DNA of 6,292 nt from Bacteroidota bacterium (GCA_024640925.1 JAHEEB010000267.1:1-6292), one strand, 5' to 3'; counted from the first letter of the stretch, positions 1-5,310 are shown. A program made the numbers and translations. Notes: generated by a model not told the origin, from the sequence alone.

Positions 1-49
1 GTGAGAGGTGCTCCGGTAGCTATTTGGCTACCGGCCATCTACTCATTAC
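1..49 (+). mobile_element. 3' end (domain VI) of a group II intron, truncated by the window edge
   Basis: Bases 1-46 fold as a group II intron domain VI. Bases 1-5 pair with 42-46 (GTGAG with CTCAT, outermost pair G-U). A41 is bulged, where the branch-point adenosine belongs. Bases 6-10 pair with 36-40 (one G-U pair). A small internal loop (11-12 against 35) follows, then a perfect 8-bp stem CCGGTAGC/GCTACCGG (13-20 with 27-34) closed by TATTTG. GTGAGAGGTG...CTACTC is the layout I know from bacterial group II introns just after domain V. A 3' end AY fits AT at 45-46 or AC at 48-49; the second puts A41 eight bases before the end. Domain V and any reverse transcriptase would lie left of the window. 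Alternatively the hairpin could act as a terminator for the convergent operon, but no T-run follows it on the minus strand. Confidence 0.6.
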
Positions 50-58
50 CACCAGTTT

Positions 59-655
59 TTATTGGTATTCTTTCAATTCACTTATTTCAAAATCAATTGA
101 ATCTATCCTATCCCGAAAATACAATTTATATTTCAAGTTGCCCCAAAAATAAATTCCAATAGAAATTCCTAATAGCATAACAATTTTAACGGGTAATTCA
201 TAATTGAGTTTATCCCAAGAAATCAGGATAAATCCGCTTGTTACAATTGGGAAAAATATGTTTCGACTTTTTTGTAGCTGCACCATGAATTTCCTGAGTG
301 TTAAAATTCTCTCTTGTGTTTTAATTACAGGTTCAAAAGCTGGTTTGACCAAATTAATAAGTTTATAGTAATTTATAACTTGAATAAAACCATATATAAA
401 CACCACAGAAATTAATACTGACCCGATTAACAGATAGATTGTCTTTTCATTATGAATTATCATTGGAATAACAACAAATATTAAAATCAAAGGAGTTATA
501 AGAATACTTAAAATACTTTGAAGTTTCATTATTTGTAATCTAAATTCAGATTTCCTTGAAATCATTTGTTTCAATATCTGTTTATTCGTTTTTTTAGCAC
601 TTTCAATATTGTTGTTAAATGTGCGCCAAACATTTTTTAAATCGTCATTTTCCAT
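59..655 (-). CDS. Four-helix membrane protein paired with ECF sigma factor (candidate anti-sigma or sigma-associated protein)
   Basis: A 198-residue protein. The N-terminal ~45 residues are charged and look cytoplasmic (ENDDLKNVWRTFNNN, then a Lys-rich helix). Hydrophobic segments lie at about 47-67, 73-96, 132-147 and 156-173, and the charged stretch 98-131 between helices 2 and 3 could form a coiled coil. The C-terminal tail is short and acidic. The gene begins 10 bp after the stop of the sigma-factor gene on the same strand, so the two are almost certainly co-transcribed. Bacteroidota often place a small membrane protein with such a soluble N-terminus directly after an ECF sigma gene, where it is presumed to hold the sigma factor at the membrane. 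I see no recognisable anti-sigma domain (no zinc-binding HxxxCxxC motif and no FecR-like part), so that role is inferred from position only. The ATG at 655 is the only sensible start; the region before it is A/T-rich with no clear Shine-Dalgarno. Confidence 0.8.
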   Translation of the reverse strand: MENDDLKNVWRTFNNNIESAKKTNKQILKQMISRKSEFRLQIMKLQSILSILITPLILIFVVIPMIIHNEKTIYLLIGSVLISVVFIYGFIQVINYYKLINLVKPAFEPVIKTQERILTLRKFMVQLQKSRNIFFPIVTSGFILISWDKLNYELPVKIVMLLGISIGIYFWGNLKYKLYFRDRIDSIDFEISELKEYQ

Positions 656-665
656 TTTTAAAATT

Positions 666-1160
666 TTAATTGTTAAACTTCATTTTTAGTTTTTGTTTAA
701 TCCGATTAATCTTTGTAGCTACATTTGTTTGGGTAATTCCCATTATTTCGGATATTTCGTCATATGAATATTCATCAAGATGCAGTGATATCAAAGCTTT
801 CTCAATGCCAGTTAATACACCAAGTAATTCCTTTACTTTTTCAATATTCTCCCTTTGGCAAGAATCGCTAATCTCTGGTATTTCATAATGAAATTGAGCA
901 AGCGTATCTAACTGAAATCTGCTTTTCTCTTGTCTCAGTTTGTAAAGTGCTGTATTTAACGATACCTGATAAATCCAGGTACTTAGTTTTGATTTACCTT
1001 TAAAATTCGGATATGATTTCCAGAGTTGTAAAACTATATCCTGATATAAGTCTTTGAAGTCTACTGTACAGTTGGTGTACAGATGGCAAATCTTGTAGAT
1101 AATATTTTGGTGAGAATCAATCTCATTAATAAACTTAGCTTGAATAGGTAAATCCGTCAT
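666..1160 (-). CDS. RNA polymerase sigma factor, sigma-70 family, ECF type
   Basis: A 164-residue protein, normal length for an ECF sigma factor made only of regions 2 and 4. Region 2 spans about residues 10-77: the core-binding and -10-recognition part includes DFKDLYQDIVLQLWKSYPNF and then STWIYQVSLNTALYKLRQ (60-77), which matches the usual 'TWLYrIarNta.d.lR' signature. A linker of about 25 residues follows. Region 4 spans about 105-158, with an HTH over roughly 131-157 (YSYDEISEIMGITQTNVATKINRIKQKL) that would read the -35 element. No region 1.1 or region 3 is present. It is the first gene of a two-gene operon with the membrane protein that ends at 59. Its targets cannot be told from this window. 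A possible autoregulatory signal upstream is listed separately. Confidence 0.93.
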   Translation of the reverse strand: MTDLPIQAKFINEIDSHQNIIYKICHLYTNCTVDFKDLYQDIVLQLWKSYPNFKGKSKLSTWIYQVSLNTALYKLRQEKSRFQLDTLAQFHYEIPEISDSCQRENIEKVKELLGVLTGIEKALISLHLDEYSYDEISEIMGITQTNVATKINRIKQKLKMKFNN

Positions 1161-1183
1161 TGTTTTATTTTTACCATATTAGT

Positions 1184-1291
1184 TGCAAGTTCATTCTAAA
1201 AATCACAGATCTGCTTATATTTTTTTCAGGGTTGTTAGTTAAAATTGGTGTGCGTGCCCTGAATGGTTAACAATTCACCAACTGCAAGTTC
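1184..1291 (-). promoter_or_regulatory. Upstream region of the sigma-factor operon: two GAACTTGCA copies and a small palindrome
   Basis: Read on the minus strand, GAACTTGCA occurs at 1192-1184 and again at 1291-1283, 99 bp apart. GAACTT resembles the core -35 element of many ECF promoters (GGAACTT), and ECF sigma genes are often autoregulated, so these may be promoter elements. Between them lies an imperfect 18-bp palindrome, TGAATGGTTAACAATTCA (1260-1277, 8 of 9 pairs match), and TTGGTG/CACCAA (1245-1250 with 1276-1281) could add a stem. No convincing -10 (CGTC-like) is visible, and I find no Bacteroidota TAnnTTTG element near the start codon. A palindrome of this quality is expected about once by chance in a window this size. 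Confidence 0.2.
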
Positions 1292-1347
1292 TGAATAAAT
1301 TCGAAAAATACAAATTTGTTTGAGGATTATAAGCAATTTTGCCAATC

Positions 1348-1389
1348 AACCCCTACCCCTTAGTAAGGCCTTAGTAAGGGGTTGGGGTT
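1348..1389. repeat. 42-bp near-perfect palindrome (hairpin, intergenic repeat or terminator)
   Basis: Two 21-base arms meet at GGCC (1367-1370) with 19 of 21 pairs matching; the mismatches are 1354/1383 and 1363/1374. The outer arms are AACCCC/GGGGTT. The centre is two tandem copies of CCTTAGTAAGG, each itself palindromic around its middle base. The GC-rich stem stands out in an AT-rich stretch. It could terminate transcription from either side, since TTTT follows the stem on the plus strand. It could also be one copy of a dispersed hairpin repeat: palindromes built on CCCCT/AGGGG are common between genes in this phylum. It lies downstream (minus strand) of the broken gene ending at 1443 and about 190 bp upstream of the sigma gene, so it separates the accessory region from the sigma operon. 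The rest of 1161-1442 shows no gene. Confidence 0.7.
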
Positions 1390-1442
1390 TTCAATTCAAA
1401 AATTTCCATGTTTAGCTGCCTGCCCTTCGGAGCGTGGTCAGT

Positions 1443-1585
1443 TCAATCTGTTCCTGTCTTTTTTTTTAACGCTAACCCATTGAACTAAATGGTCTTTCCT
1501 GATTTTGAATATTCTACTTTCCAATCCAAGCAGGTCCAGTATCTGATTGTTCAGTTTTTAACTCAATATACATTATCCTTTTCAT
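1443..1585 (-). pseudogene. Broken small gene, conserved-hypothetical type (frameshift plus nonsense)
   Basis: The ATG at 1585 opens a frame reading MKRIMYIELKTEQSDTGPAW then IGK, where a TAG (1514-1516) ends it. Shifting by one base, the text continues sensibly from 1517 as VEYSKSGKTI, then a second in-frame TAG (1485-1487) sits where a Tyr would fit, then FNGLALKKKTGTD and a TGA at 1443-1445. Read through, the product resembles a family of small (~80-residue) uncharacterised Bacteroidota proteins that I recall as 'YYIELKTGYSDNGPAWIG...VEYSKSGKTIYFNGKALK'. This copy therefore carries one frameshift, one nonsense change and a lost C-terminal half. No function is known to me. It starts 22 bp after the stop of the trypco2-like fragment on the same strand. 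The family match is from memory and is the uncertain part; the frame analysis comes directly from the sequence. Confidence 0.65.
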
Positions 1586-1607
1586 AAGATAACAATTTAG
1601 AATATTG

Positions 1608-1877
1608 TCAAGGTTTCATATTAGGAAATGCCACGTTTAAACTAAATTTAATTCTTGACACCGTTTCATTTTCATTTTTATCGGATAATTTTCCTCCAAG
1701 TTTTACCGAATATACATTAATTCCACCTTCTCCACCAGATTCTTGTACATTTGAAGTCGTAACCGCTATGTCAAAGTCAACCTGAGAAACAGCTCTTGCG
1801 CCCTCTTCTTTTCCGTAATATGTAGTTAAAGATTTTTCTACATCCCAATTTCCAATATGAGGATTTATACGAGCAGT
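1608..1877 (-). pseudogene. 5'-truncated fragment resembling a trypco2 (trypsin-co-occurring) domain protein
   Basis: An open stretch of 89 codons runs from just after a TAA (1878-1880) to a TGA at 1608-1610 and has no usable start codon. It reads TARINPHIGNWDVEKS..., then ARAVSQVDFDIAVTTSNVQ, a Gly-rich turn (ESGGEGGINVYSVKLGGKL), and ends with ENETVSRIKFSLNVAFPN. A beta strand of the 'F.iaVt' type, a Gly-rich segment and a closing 'e..tvsRIkFsl.v.fP' strand make up the pattern of the trypco2 domain. That domain is found with trypsin-like peptidases and NTPases in bacterial conflict systems. The natural coding text and the lack of a start suggest the 3' half of a former gene cut at about 1878. 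No peptidase or NTPase partner is visible within the window. The domain name is from pattern memory. Confidence 0.5.
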
Positions 1878-1965
1878 TTACAATGAGTTGTATTTGCGAG
1901 TGATGACCTAAGCAAACCACTGAGACCCGCATGCTCTCTGACCATTTGTTGTAGAGCGTTTTATG
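1878..1965. other. GC-richer non-coding block at a recombination or deletion junction
   Basis: This 88-bp stretch joins the truncated trypco2-like fragment to the stop codon of the 264-residue gene and is visibly richer in G and C than its surroundings (for example GAGACCCGCATGC at 1922-1934). On the minus strand it holds a 26-codon frame starting MVREHAGLSGLL, too short to believe without other support. It contains only weak inverted repeats (ACAA/TTGT at 1880-1891, GAGA/TCTC at 1922-1939). It may be a piece of a dispersed element whose arrival removed the 5' half of the neighbouring gene. An integron attC site was considered and not supported. Confidence 0.35.
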
Positions 1966-2760
1966 TTAAATTTTGTTATAATCAATTTTTAAAAATCGTT
2001 CCTTTTCGTTTTTCAATTCCATCCAATTGAAACAATACATTTCATCATCTTTCCAATTATCAGGGAACCTAACCATAAGAAAATCTCCTATTCCAAACGA
2101 ACCATTGAAATATCTGTTCCCAAATAAAGTATATGTCTCATTTCCTGGTAAAAAACTCTCGGTTTTAAATTGTGAAGATAGCAATACAAATAATCCAGAG
2201 TATGCCTCTATTAGATTGCCAAAACTTGCCTCTTTAAAGTTAACAAATCTTTCATGTTTTGATTTATTATAAGATTGGTACCACTTTAGTGATTTGCTAG
2301 TTTTCCAGTCTAAAAAGGGTATTCTTATTTTATTATTACCCTGCCAAAACGGTAATTCAATAGAATACTCATCTAAGTGATGAGTTTTATTTATTAATTT
2401 AAAATCGTTTATATTCCATTCATTTTCAGGACGAATTTCCCCTTTATTATTTCCGTTTTTATAAGTTGGACTAAAAATATTCTCACGAAGAATTGCTTTA
2501 AAATTTGCCTCCACTTCTATGGAGGTTCTCATAAATAGCTCATGGATACGAAATGAATAAGTTATTTCATTTATATCAGACGGTTCAATATACTCAAATA
2601 GTTTTAATAAGTCTGCTTGTATAATTGAGAATGCTCTTGTATAGTGTTCTGGATTTTGAGCATATTCTCTATCAACTATATACGCCCCATCGCTATATTG
2701 GAATTGTTCACCTTCTTTCATTTTCCTATAGTTCCTATGATAAGGCTTATTTATGCTCAT
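1966..2760 (-). CDS. Hypothetical protein, 264 aa, with a HEPN-like helical segment
   Basis: I do not recognise a named family. There is no signal peptide and no membrane segment; the composition is that of a soluble cytoplasmic protein rich in Asn, Lys, aromatic and acidic residues. Residues about 40-95 look helical (TRAFSIIQADLLKLFEYIEP, then ELFMRTSIEVEANFKAIL). After a polar, probably extended middle (96-150), a second helical part reads WYQSYNKSKHERFVNFKEAS then NLIEAYSGLFVLLSSQF (160-198). The pattern 'yN..KHxR...F..A...N...A..gLf.LL' recalls HEPN-type domains of uncharacterised bacterial proteins. However, the canonical RNase motif Rx4-6H is not evident, so nuclease or toxin activity is not implied. 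The frame is intact with a clear ATG at 2760, unlike its downstream neighbours. It stands alone among gene relics and repeats, consistent with accessory or mobile DNA. No promoter could be identified upstream. Confidence 0.75.
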   Translation of the reverse strand: MSINKPYHRNYRKMKEGEQFQYSDGAYIVDREYAQNPEHYTRAFSIIQADLLKLFEYIEPSDINEITYSFRIHELFMRTSIEVEANFKAILRENIFSPTYKNGNNKGEIRPENEWNINDFKLINKTHHLDEYSIELPFWQGNNKIRIPFLDWKTSKSLKWYQSYNKSKHERFVNFKEASFGNLIEAYSGLFVLLSSQFKTESFLPGNETYTLFGNRYFNGSFGIGDFLMVRFPDNWKDDEMYCFNWMELKNEKERFLKIDYNKI

Positions 2761-3034
2761 TCTACAAAATTTATTTTAAAATATCCAATTTAAACCCTTA
2801 AACTTACCAATTCTTAATCAATCATCACACAAAAAATTTTCTCTTTTAGGATTGGTCGGAATGCTCTACAACTCTTTATAGGTTTCTTATCCATTTGTTT
2901 TCCATTTTTAGTGAATTTTTCACCTAATATACCAAACTCCCCGTTATCTGTCAATAAGTTCGTGTATATAATATAAGGGGTAATTTTCAACCCTTTATTA
3001 ACAGGTAGTGGAAGGCTATGCAATATGGCAGGCA
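2761..3034. other. Intergenic stretch; possible short relic frame on the minus strand
   Basis: AT-rich sequence between the 264-residue gene and the 7-bp repeat array. A 73-codon minus-strand frame (3035 to 2814) ends with reasonably protein-like text (DNGEFGILGEKFTKNG, then RPILKEKIFCVMID), but its ATG lies at the very edge of the repeat array and its first ~30 residues look random. It could be the 3' remnant of a gene cut by the repeat domain, or chance. I see no RNA gene and no clear promoter here. Confidence 0.25.
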
Positions 3035-3090
3035 AGTGATCAGTGATCGGTGATCAGTGATCGGTGATCAGTGATCGGTGATCAGTGATC
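3035..3090. repeat. Tandem 7-bp array, eight copies of RGTGATC
   Basis: Eight uninterrupted copies of a 7-mer RGTGATC fill 3035-3090. After two AGTGATC copies the first base alternates strictly G/A, so the array is also a 14-bp repeat (GGTGATCAGTGATC). A ninth decayed copy (GGTAACA) follows. Each unit contains GATC, and each unit followed by an A-starting copy also makes the palindrome TGATCA. The array abuts the region carrying the 21/42-bp repeats, and related GATCGGT/CAGTGATC text returns in opposite orientation at 3694-3718. It encodes nothing convincing. Confidence 0.95.
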
Positions 3091-3095
3091 GGTAA

Positions 3096-3699
3096 CAGTG
3101 GTAAACCTTGTAAACAAATCCGGGATTAATCAAAAGGAATGGATTTTATGGAATATCTGATAATATGTAAAGAAAAATTAGAAATAAAAATGAATGTGTA
3201 AACTATAAAAAGAAATACCATATATCCTTGTAAATTCTTGGCAGAAATAAAAGTAAAACCTGCAAAGGCATTTCGAAGGGACAGATCCGATCGAAAGGAA
3301 CATTGATCGGAACGGGTGGAACGGAAGGAATAACAATCGGAACAGGTGGAAATTAGATCGGAACGGAAGGAACAACAATCGGAACAGGTGGAAATTAGAT
3401 CGGAACGAAAGGAACAACAATCGGAACAGGTGGAAATTGGATCGGAACGAAAGGAACAACAATCGGAACGGGCGGAAATTGGATCGGAACGGAAGGAACA
3501 ACAATCGGAACAAAAGGAAATTCATTTCAATTAGATGGAAATTCATTCCGATCAGTGGGGACAACGATCCGATTAGTGGGGACAACAATCCGATCAGTGG
3601 GGACATCAATTCGATTAGTGGGGACATCAATCCGAAGAGAAGGGAGGTAACCGAACAGAAGGGAGCCAACCGATCAGGAGGGAGTGTCATTTACCACTG
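3096..3699. repeat. Inverted-repeat-bounded element of about 0.6 kb (MITE-like)
   Basis: CAGTGGTAAA at 3096-3105 is matched exactly by its reverse complement TTTACCACTG at 3690-3699. The similarity continues outward: on the left TGATCGGTAA precedes it, and on the right, read on the minus strand, TGATCGGTTTTCAGTGAT precedes it. The outer parts are therefore alike apart from a small insertion. Inside are an AT-rich segment without genes (about 3106-3283) and then the repeat arrays. Inverted ends round a non-coding core suggest a non-autonomous mobile element, but the ends use the same GATCGGT/CAGTG vocabulary as the arrays, so they may simply be further repeat units in reverse. No transposase and no target duplication were identified. 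Confidence 0.45.
3284..3522. repeat. 42-bp tandem repeat array made of paired 21-bp units
   Basis: Four near-identical 42-bp units start at 3334, 3376, 3418 and 3460, each beginning CAATCGGAAC; a fifth, at 3502, decays after about 20 bases. Neighbouring units differ by one or a few bases. Each unit is two related 21-mers (13 of 21 positions equal) sharing the pattern ATCGGAACnGnnGGAA. Two older, diverged 21-mers lie to the left at 3284-3304 and 3305-3325. The plus strand is strongly purine-rich. Since 42 is divisible by 3, both strands stay open: the plus strand would give a charged 14-residue repeat (EIRSERKEQQSEQV), and the minus strand a hydrophobic one (part of the 170-codon frame 3178-3690). 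Neither looks like a real protein. A 21-bp spacing is two helical turns, as in iterons or other phased protein-binding sites, but no replication gene is present. Confidence 0.92.
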
Positions 3700-3710
3700 A
3701 TCACTGAAAA
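3548..3710. repeat. 21-bp tandem repeat array drifting into 19-bp units
   Basis: Units beginning CCGATCAGTGGGGACA or CCGATTAGTGGGGACA start at 3548, 3569, 3590 and 3611 (the last with a T in place of the first C), exactly 21 bp apart, alternating GATCAG and GATTAG. The pattern CCGAnnAGnnGGGAG then continues with a 19-bp period (3632, 3651, 3670) before the array breaks up near 3711 (CCGATCATTG). Aligned by their AATCnGAnCAG core, these units match roughly half of the 21-mers in the preceding 42-bp array, so both arrays probably descend from one 21-bp ancestor. Purines dominate the plus strand here too. No protein function is plausible for the frames across it. Confidence 0.88.
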
Positions 3711-3753
3711 CCGATCATTGTCTCTACGGCAATAAAAAAGAGGTTATTTAAAA

Positions 3754-3948
3754 TTATCTTTTCTGATATATTTTTATAAACGACTCGATGCTTCTGTCGC
3801 CTGAACGTTCGAAATCGGCCGGAAAATAACAGGCAGGTAGTTCGCCGGCTTTGCGGTGATATGCTATGCATTCGCAACAAACACCTTTTTTGCTGCAGGA
3901 AAATGTACAATTACAAAATGATTTATTATTTGTTTGCTTACATTCCAT
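3754..3948 (-). CDS. Small cysteine-rich protein, DUF6485-like
   Basis: A 64-residue protein with eight cysteines (positions 3, 12, 14, 18, 24, 25, 27, 40) arranged [20 protein letters not shown] then [22 protein letters not shown], ending in a short helix [14 protein letters not shown]. This pattern (ECK..., C-x-C-x3-C, G-x-[19 protein letters not shown]) is what I recall for the DUF6485 family. The cysteines suggest a metal-binding knot, perhaps zinc, though no activity is known to me. There is no signal peptide. Its ATG lies inside the end of the upstream peptidase gene: the 11-bp overlap ATGGAATGTAA holds this start and the peptidase stop, so translation is probably coupled. The competing 69-codon frame at 3701-3910 in another register is a shadow. 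The ORF ends only about 35 bp from the repeat domain, which marks the end of the conserved segment. Confidence 0.82.
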   Translation of the reverse strand: MECKQTNNKSFCNCTFSCSKKGVCCECIAYHRKAGELPACYFPADFERSGDRSIESFIKIYQKR

Positions 3949-5143
3949 CTTTACAAGGTTTTTGGTTCATTTTTAATTTGATATTGGCGGGAATTGCATT
4001 CTTGTTTACCATAACCAAAATGGTTTTATACCGGAAATATGCTTCGGAAATAAACATATACCCCTGGTATTTATTGTCATTCCCCCATGAATTTTTAACA
4101 TAAAAATAGTTACTCCCCTTTGGGTCTACAGCCTTTCCTACAGCATGCATAGCATGATCATCTGTTGTAGAATAATTATCAAATGCCTTTTGTCTTATTT
4201 CCTGGGTTACAATAAGCTCATCGGCTGAACTTATTGAATCAAGAATAAAAGCTGATTTTTCTTTTTTTCCCCGCAATCCTTTTTCATTGGTATCATATAA
4301 AACTTTCGGAACAACAGCAATTCCTTTTTCAAAATCAAAACCGGGTTCACTAATGTCGGTAGACCAGGTAAAGGAATATCCATTATCTATTGAATAATTT
4401 ACAACCTGCATCAGTTCGTCGAGAGGTAAGTTGTAAGTTTCACCCCATGACCAGTTATCGGGAACTTCGAGTATAAAAGAGCTGTAAAAGGGATGATGGT
4501 TAAAACTAGTAAATAAAACATAATTCTCCGGATCGATACCTAGCGATTCTCCAAAATTTACAGCATCGTATTCCTTTCCCTTATATGAAAACTTATCCGG
4601 AACCTTGCCAAGGTAATTATCAAGCAGGTTATTGAATTTATGTTCCCACTTATCGTTTCTTTTGTTTCCATCTTTAACGATGGCCTCCATGTAATTCTTT
4701 AAAGTAAAATCCATTTCCGTATGAACGTGTCCAATAGAGTCGACAAGTAAACCAGAATAAGCTTCCTCGGGCATCAGACCATATTCTCTTAAAACATTGG
4801 TTACATCATTTGGCTCGCCCCCACCGGAAAAATTAATATTACCATGCATACGAAGATACCTGTCGGCTTTGTTACCATATGTTTTTCTAACTACATACAT
4901 TTCGGAAAGGTTATATTCCTTTTTCTGTGTTCTGAGAATTTCCGACTCGAACATAGAAAGAGTTGAAAAACTCCAGCAGGTACTGGTTCGGGATTGATCC
5001 TTAACACTGGTTGCCGGGATTTTAACAGTAATGGTAAACTTACCTGAACCAATGCTTTTAACAGAGTCAGGTTCTTCGGCAAAAAGGCAAGTGTTTAATA
5101 TAATACTAAAAAGAAAAAATAACAGATAGATATGTTTTTGCAT
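3938..5143 (-). CDS. Secreted C1-family cysteine peptidase (bleomycin hydrolase/aminopeptidase C-like)
   Basis: From the ATG at 5143 the protein has 401 residues. A longer frame begins with TTG at 5152, but the ATG gives the better signal peptide ([20 protein letters not shown], cleavage after about residue 22, FA|EE). The lipobox is not met (NTC), so it should be a soluble periplasmic or exported enzyme. The papain-fold catalytic residues are in order: oxyanion Gln50 ([13 protein letters not shown]), nucleophile Cys56, His330 (DDHAMHAVG) and Asn351 (VKNSWG). The large separation between Cys and His, and the PATSVKDQ start, are typical of the C1B bleomycin-hydrolase/PepC group (about 400-460 residues), which often act as aminopeptidases on small peptides. 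The sequence looks complete and functional. It precedes the Cys-rich DUF6485-like gene with overlap, and follows the esterase gene after 167 bp that could hold its own promoter, though I could not identify one. Confidence 0.93.
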   Translation of the reverse strand: MQKHIYLLFFLFSIILNTCLFAEEPDSVKSIGSGKFTITVKIPATSVKDQSRTSTCWSFSTLSMFESEILRTQKKEYNLSEMYVVRKTYGNKADRYLRMHGNINFSGGGEPNDVTNVLREYGLMPEEAYSGLLVDSIGHVHTEMDFTLKNYMEAIVKDGNKRNDKWEHKFNNLLDNYLGKVPDKFSYKGKEYDAVNFGESLGIDPENYVLFTSFNHHPFYSSFILEVPDNWSWGETYNLPLDELMQVVNYSIDNGYSFTWSTDISEPGFDFEKGIAVVPKVLYDTNEKGLRGKKEKSAFILDSISSADELIVTQEIRQKAFDNYSTTDDHAMHAVGKAVDPKGSNYFYVKNSWGNDNKYQGYMFISEAYFRYKTILVMVNKNAIPANIKLKMNQKPCKDGM

Positions 5144-5310
5144 CTTTAACAATTTCGTAAATGAAAAATAAAAATAATCGTGGAATTTTTATGTTTAAAT
5201 GGCAAAATAATTATTGTGTTGGATTTTATTTTGGCATCTCTACAAAGAATTCTCACCAATCGATAAGGAATTCTTTCTATAAACATCAGCGATTGAATCC
5301 AAAAACTTAA

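Noticed and set aside
1878..1971. Integron attC site after the 264-residue gene
   Set aside because: ATTTAAC at the gene's stop fits RYYYAAC, but no matching GTTRRRY and no long inverted stem are found at the other end of the block, and no integrase is visible.
3346..3534. Plus-strand charged repeat frame (SERKEQQSEQVEIR)
   Set aside because: It begins with GTG inside a repeat unit, contains only the repeat, and has no upstream signals; it is the other face of the same array.
3178..3690. 170-codon minus-strand frame (MTLPPDRLAPFCSV..., repeated SPLIG and FRLLFLPFRSNF)
   Set aside because: It runs through the 21/42-bp repeats, whose period is divisible by 3 and keeps frames open; the product is low-complexity, the opposite strand is also open, and no start signal is seen.
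3035..3711. CRISPR array
   Set aside because: Units are directly adjacent (7, 21 or 42 bp) with no unique spacers, and no cas genes are present.
3284..3711. Plasmid-type iteron origin
   Set aside because: The 21-bp spacing and an AT-rich neighbour at 3106-3283 fit, but no rep gene, no clear DnaA box and no partition gene are in the window; kept only as an alternative for the repeat domain.
3736..3762. Terminator after the DUF6485-like gene (AAAAGA/TCTTTT stem followed by T-run on the minus strand)
   Set aside because: The stem has only six pairs, almost all A-T, with a 15-base loop, and overlaps the stop codon; too weak to call.
3701..3910. 69-codon minus-strand frame
   Set aside because: It overlaps the Cys-rich DUF6485-like gene in another register and has no family-like text.
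5144..5152. TTG start at 5152 for the C1 peptidase
   Set aside because: The ATG at 5143 gives a standard signal peptide beginning MQKHIY; the extra three residues add nothing.
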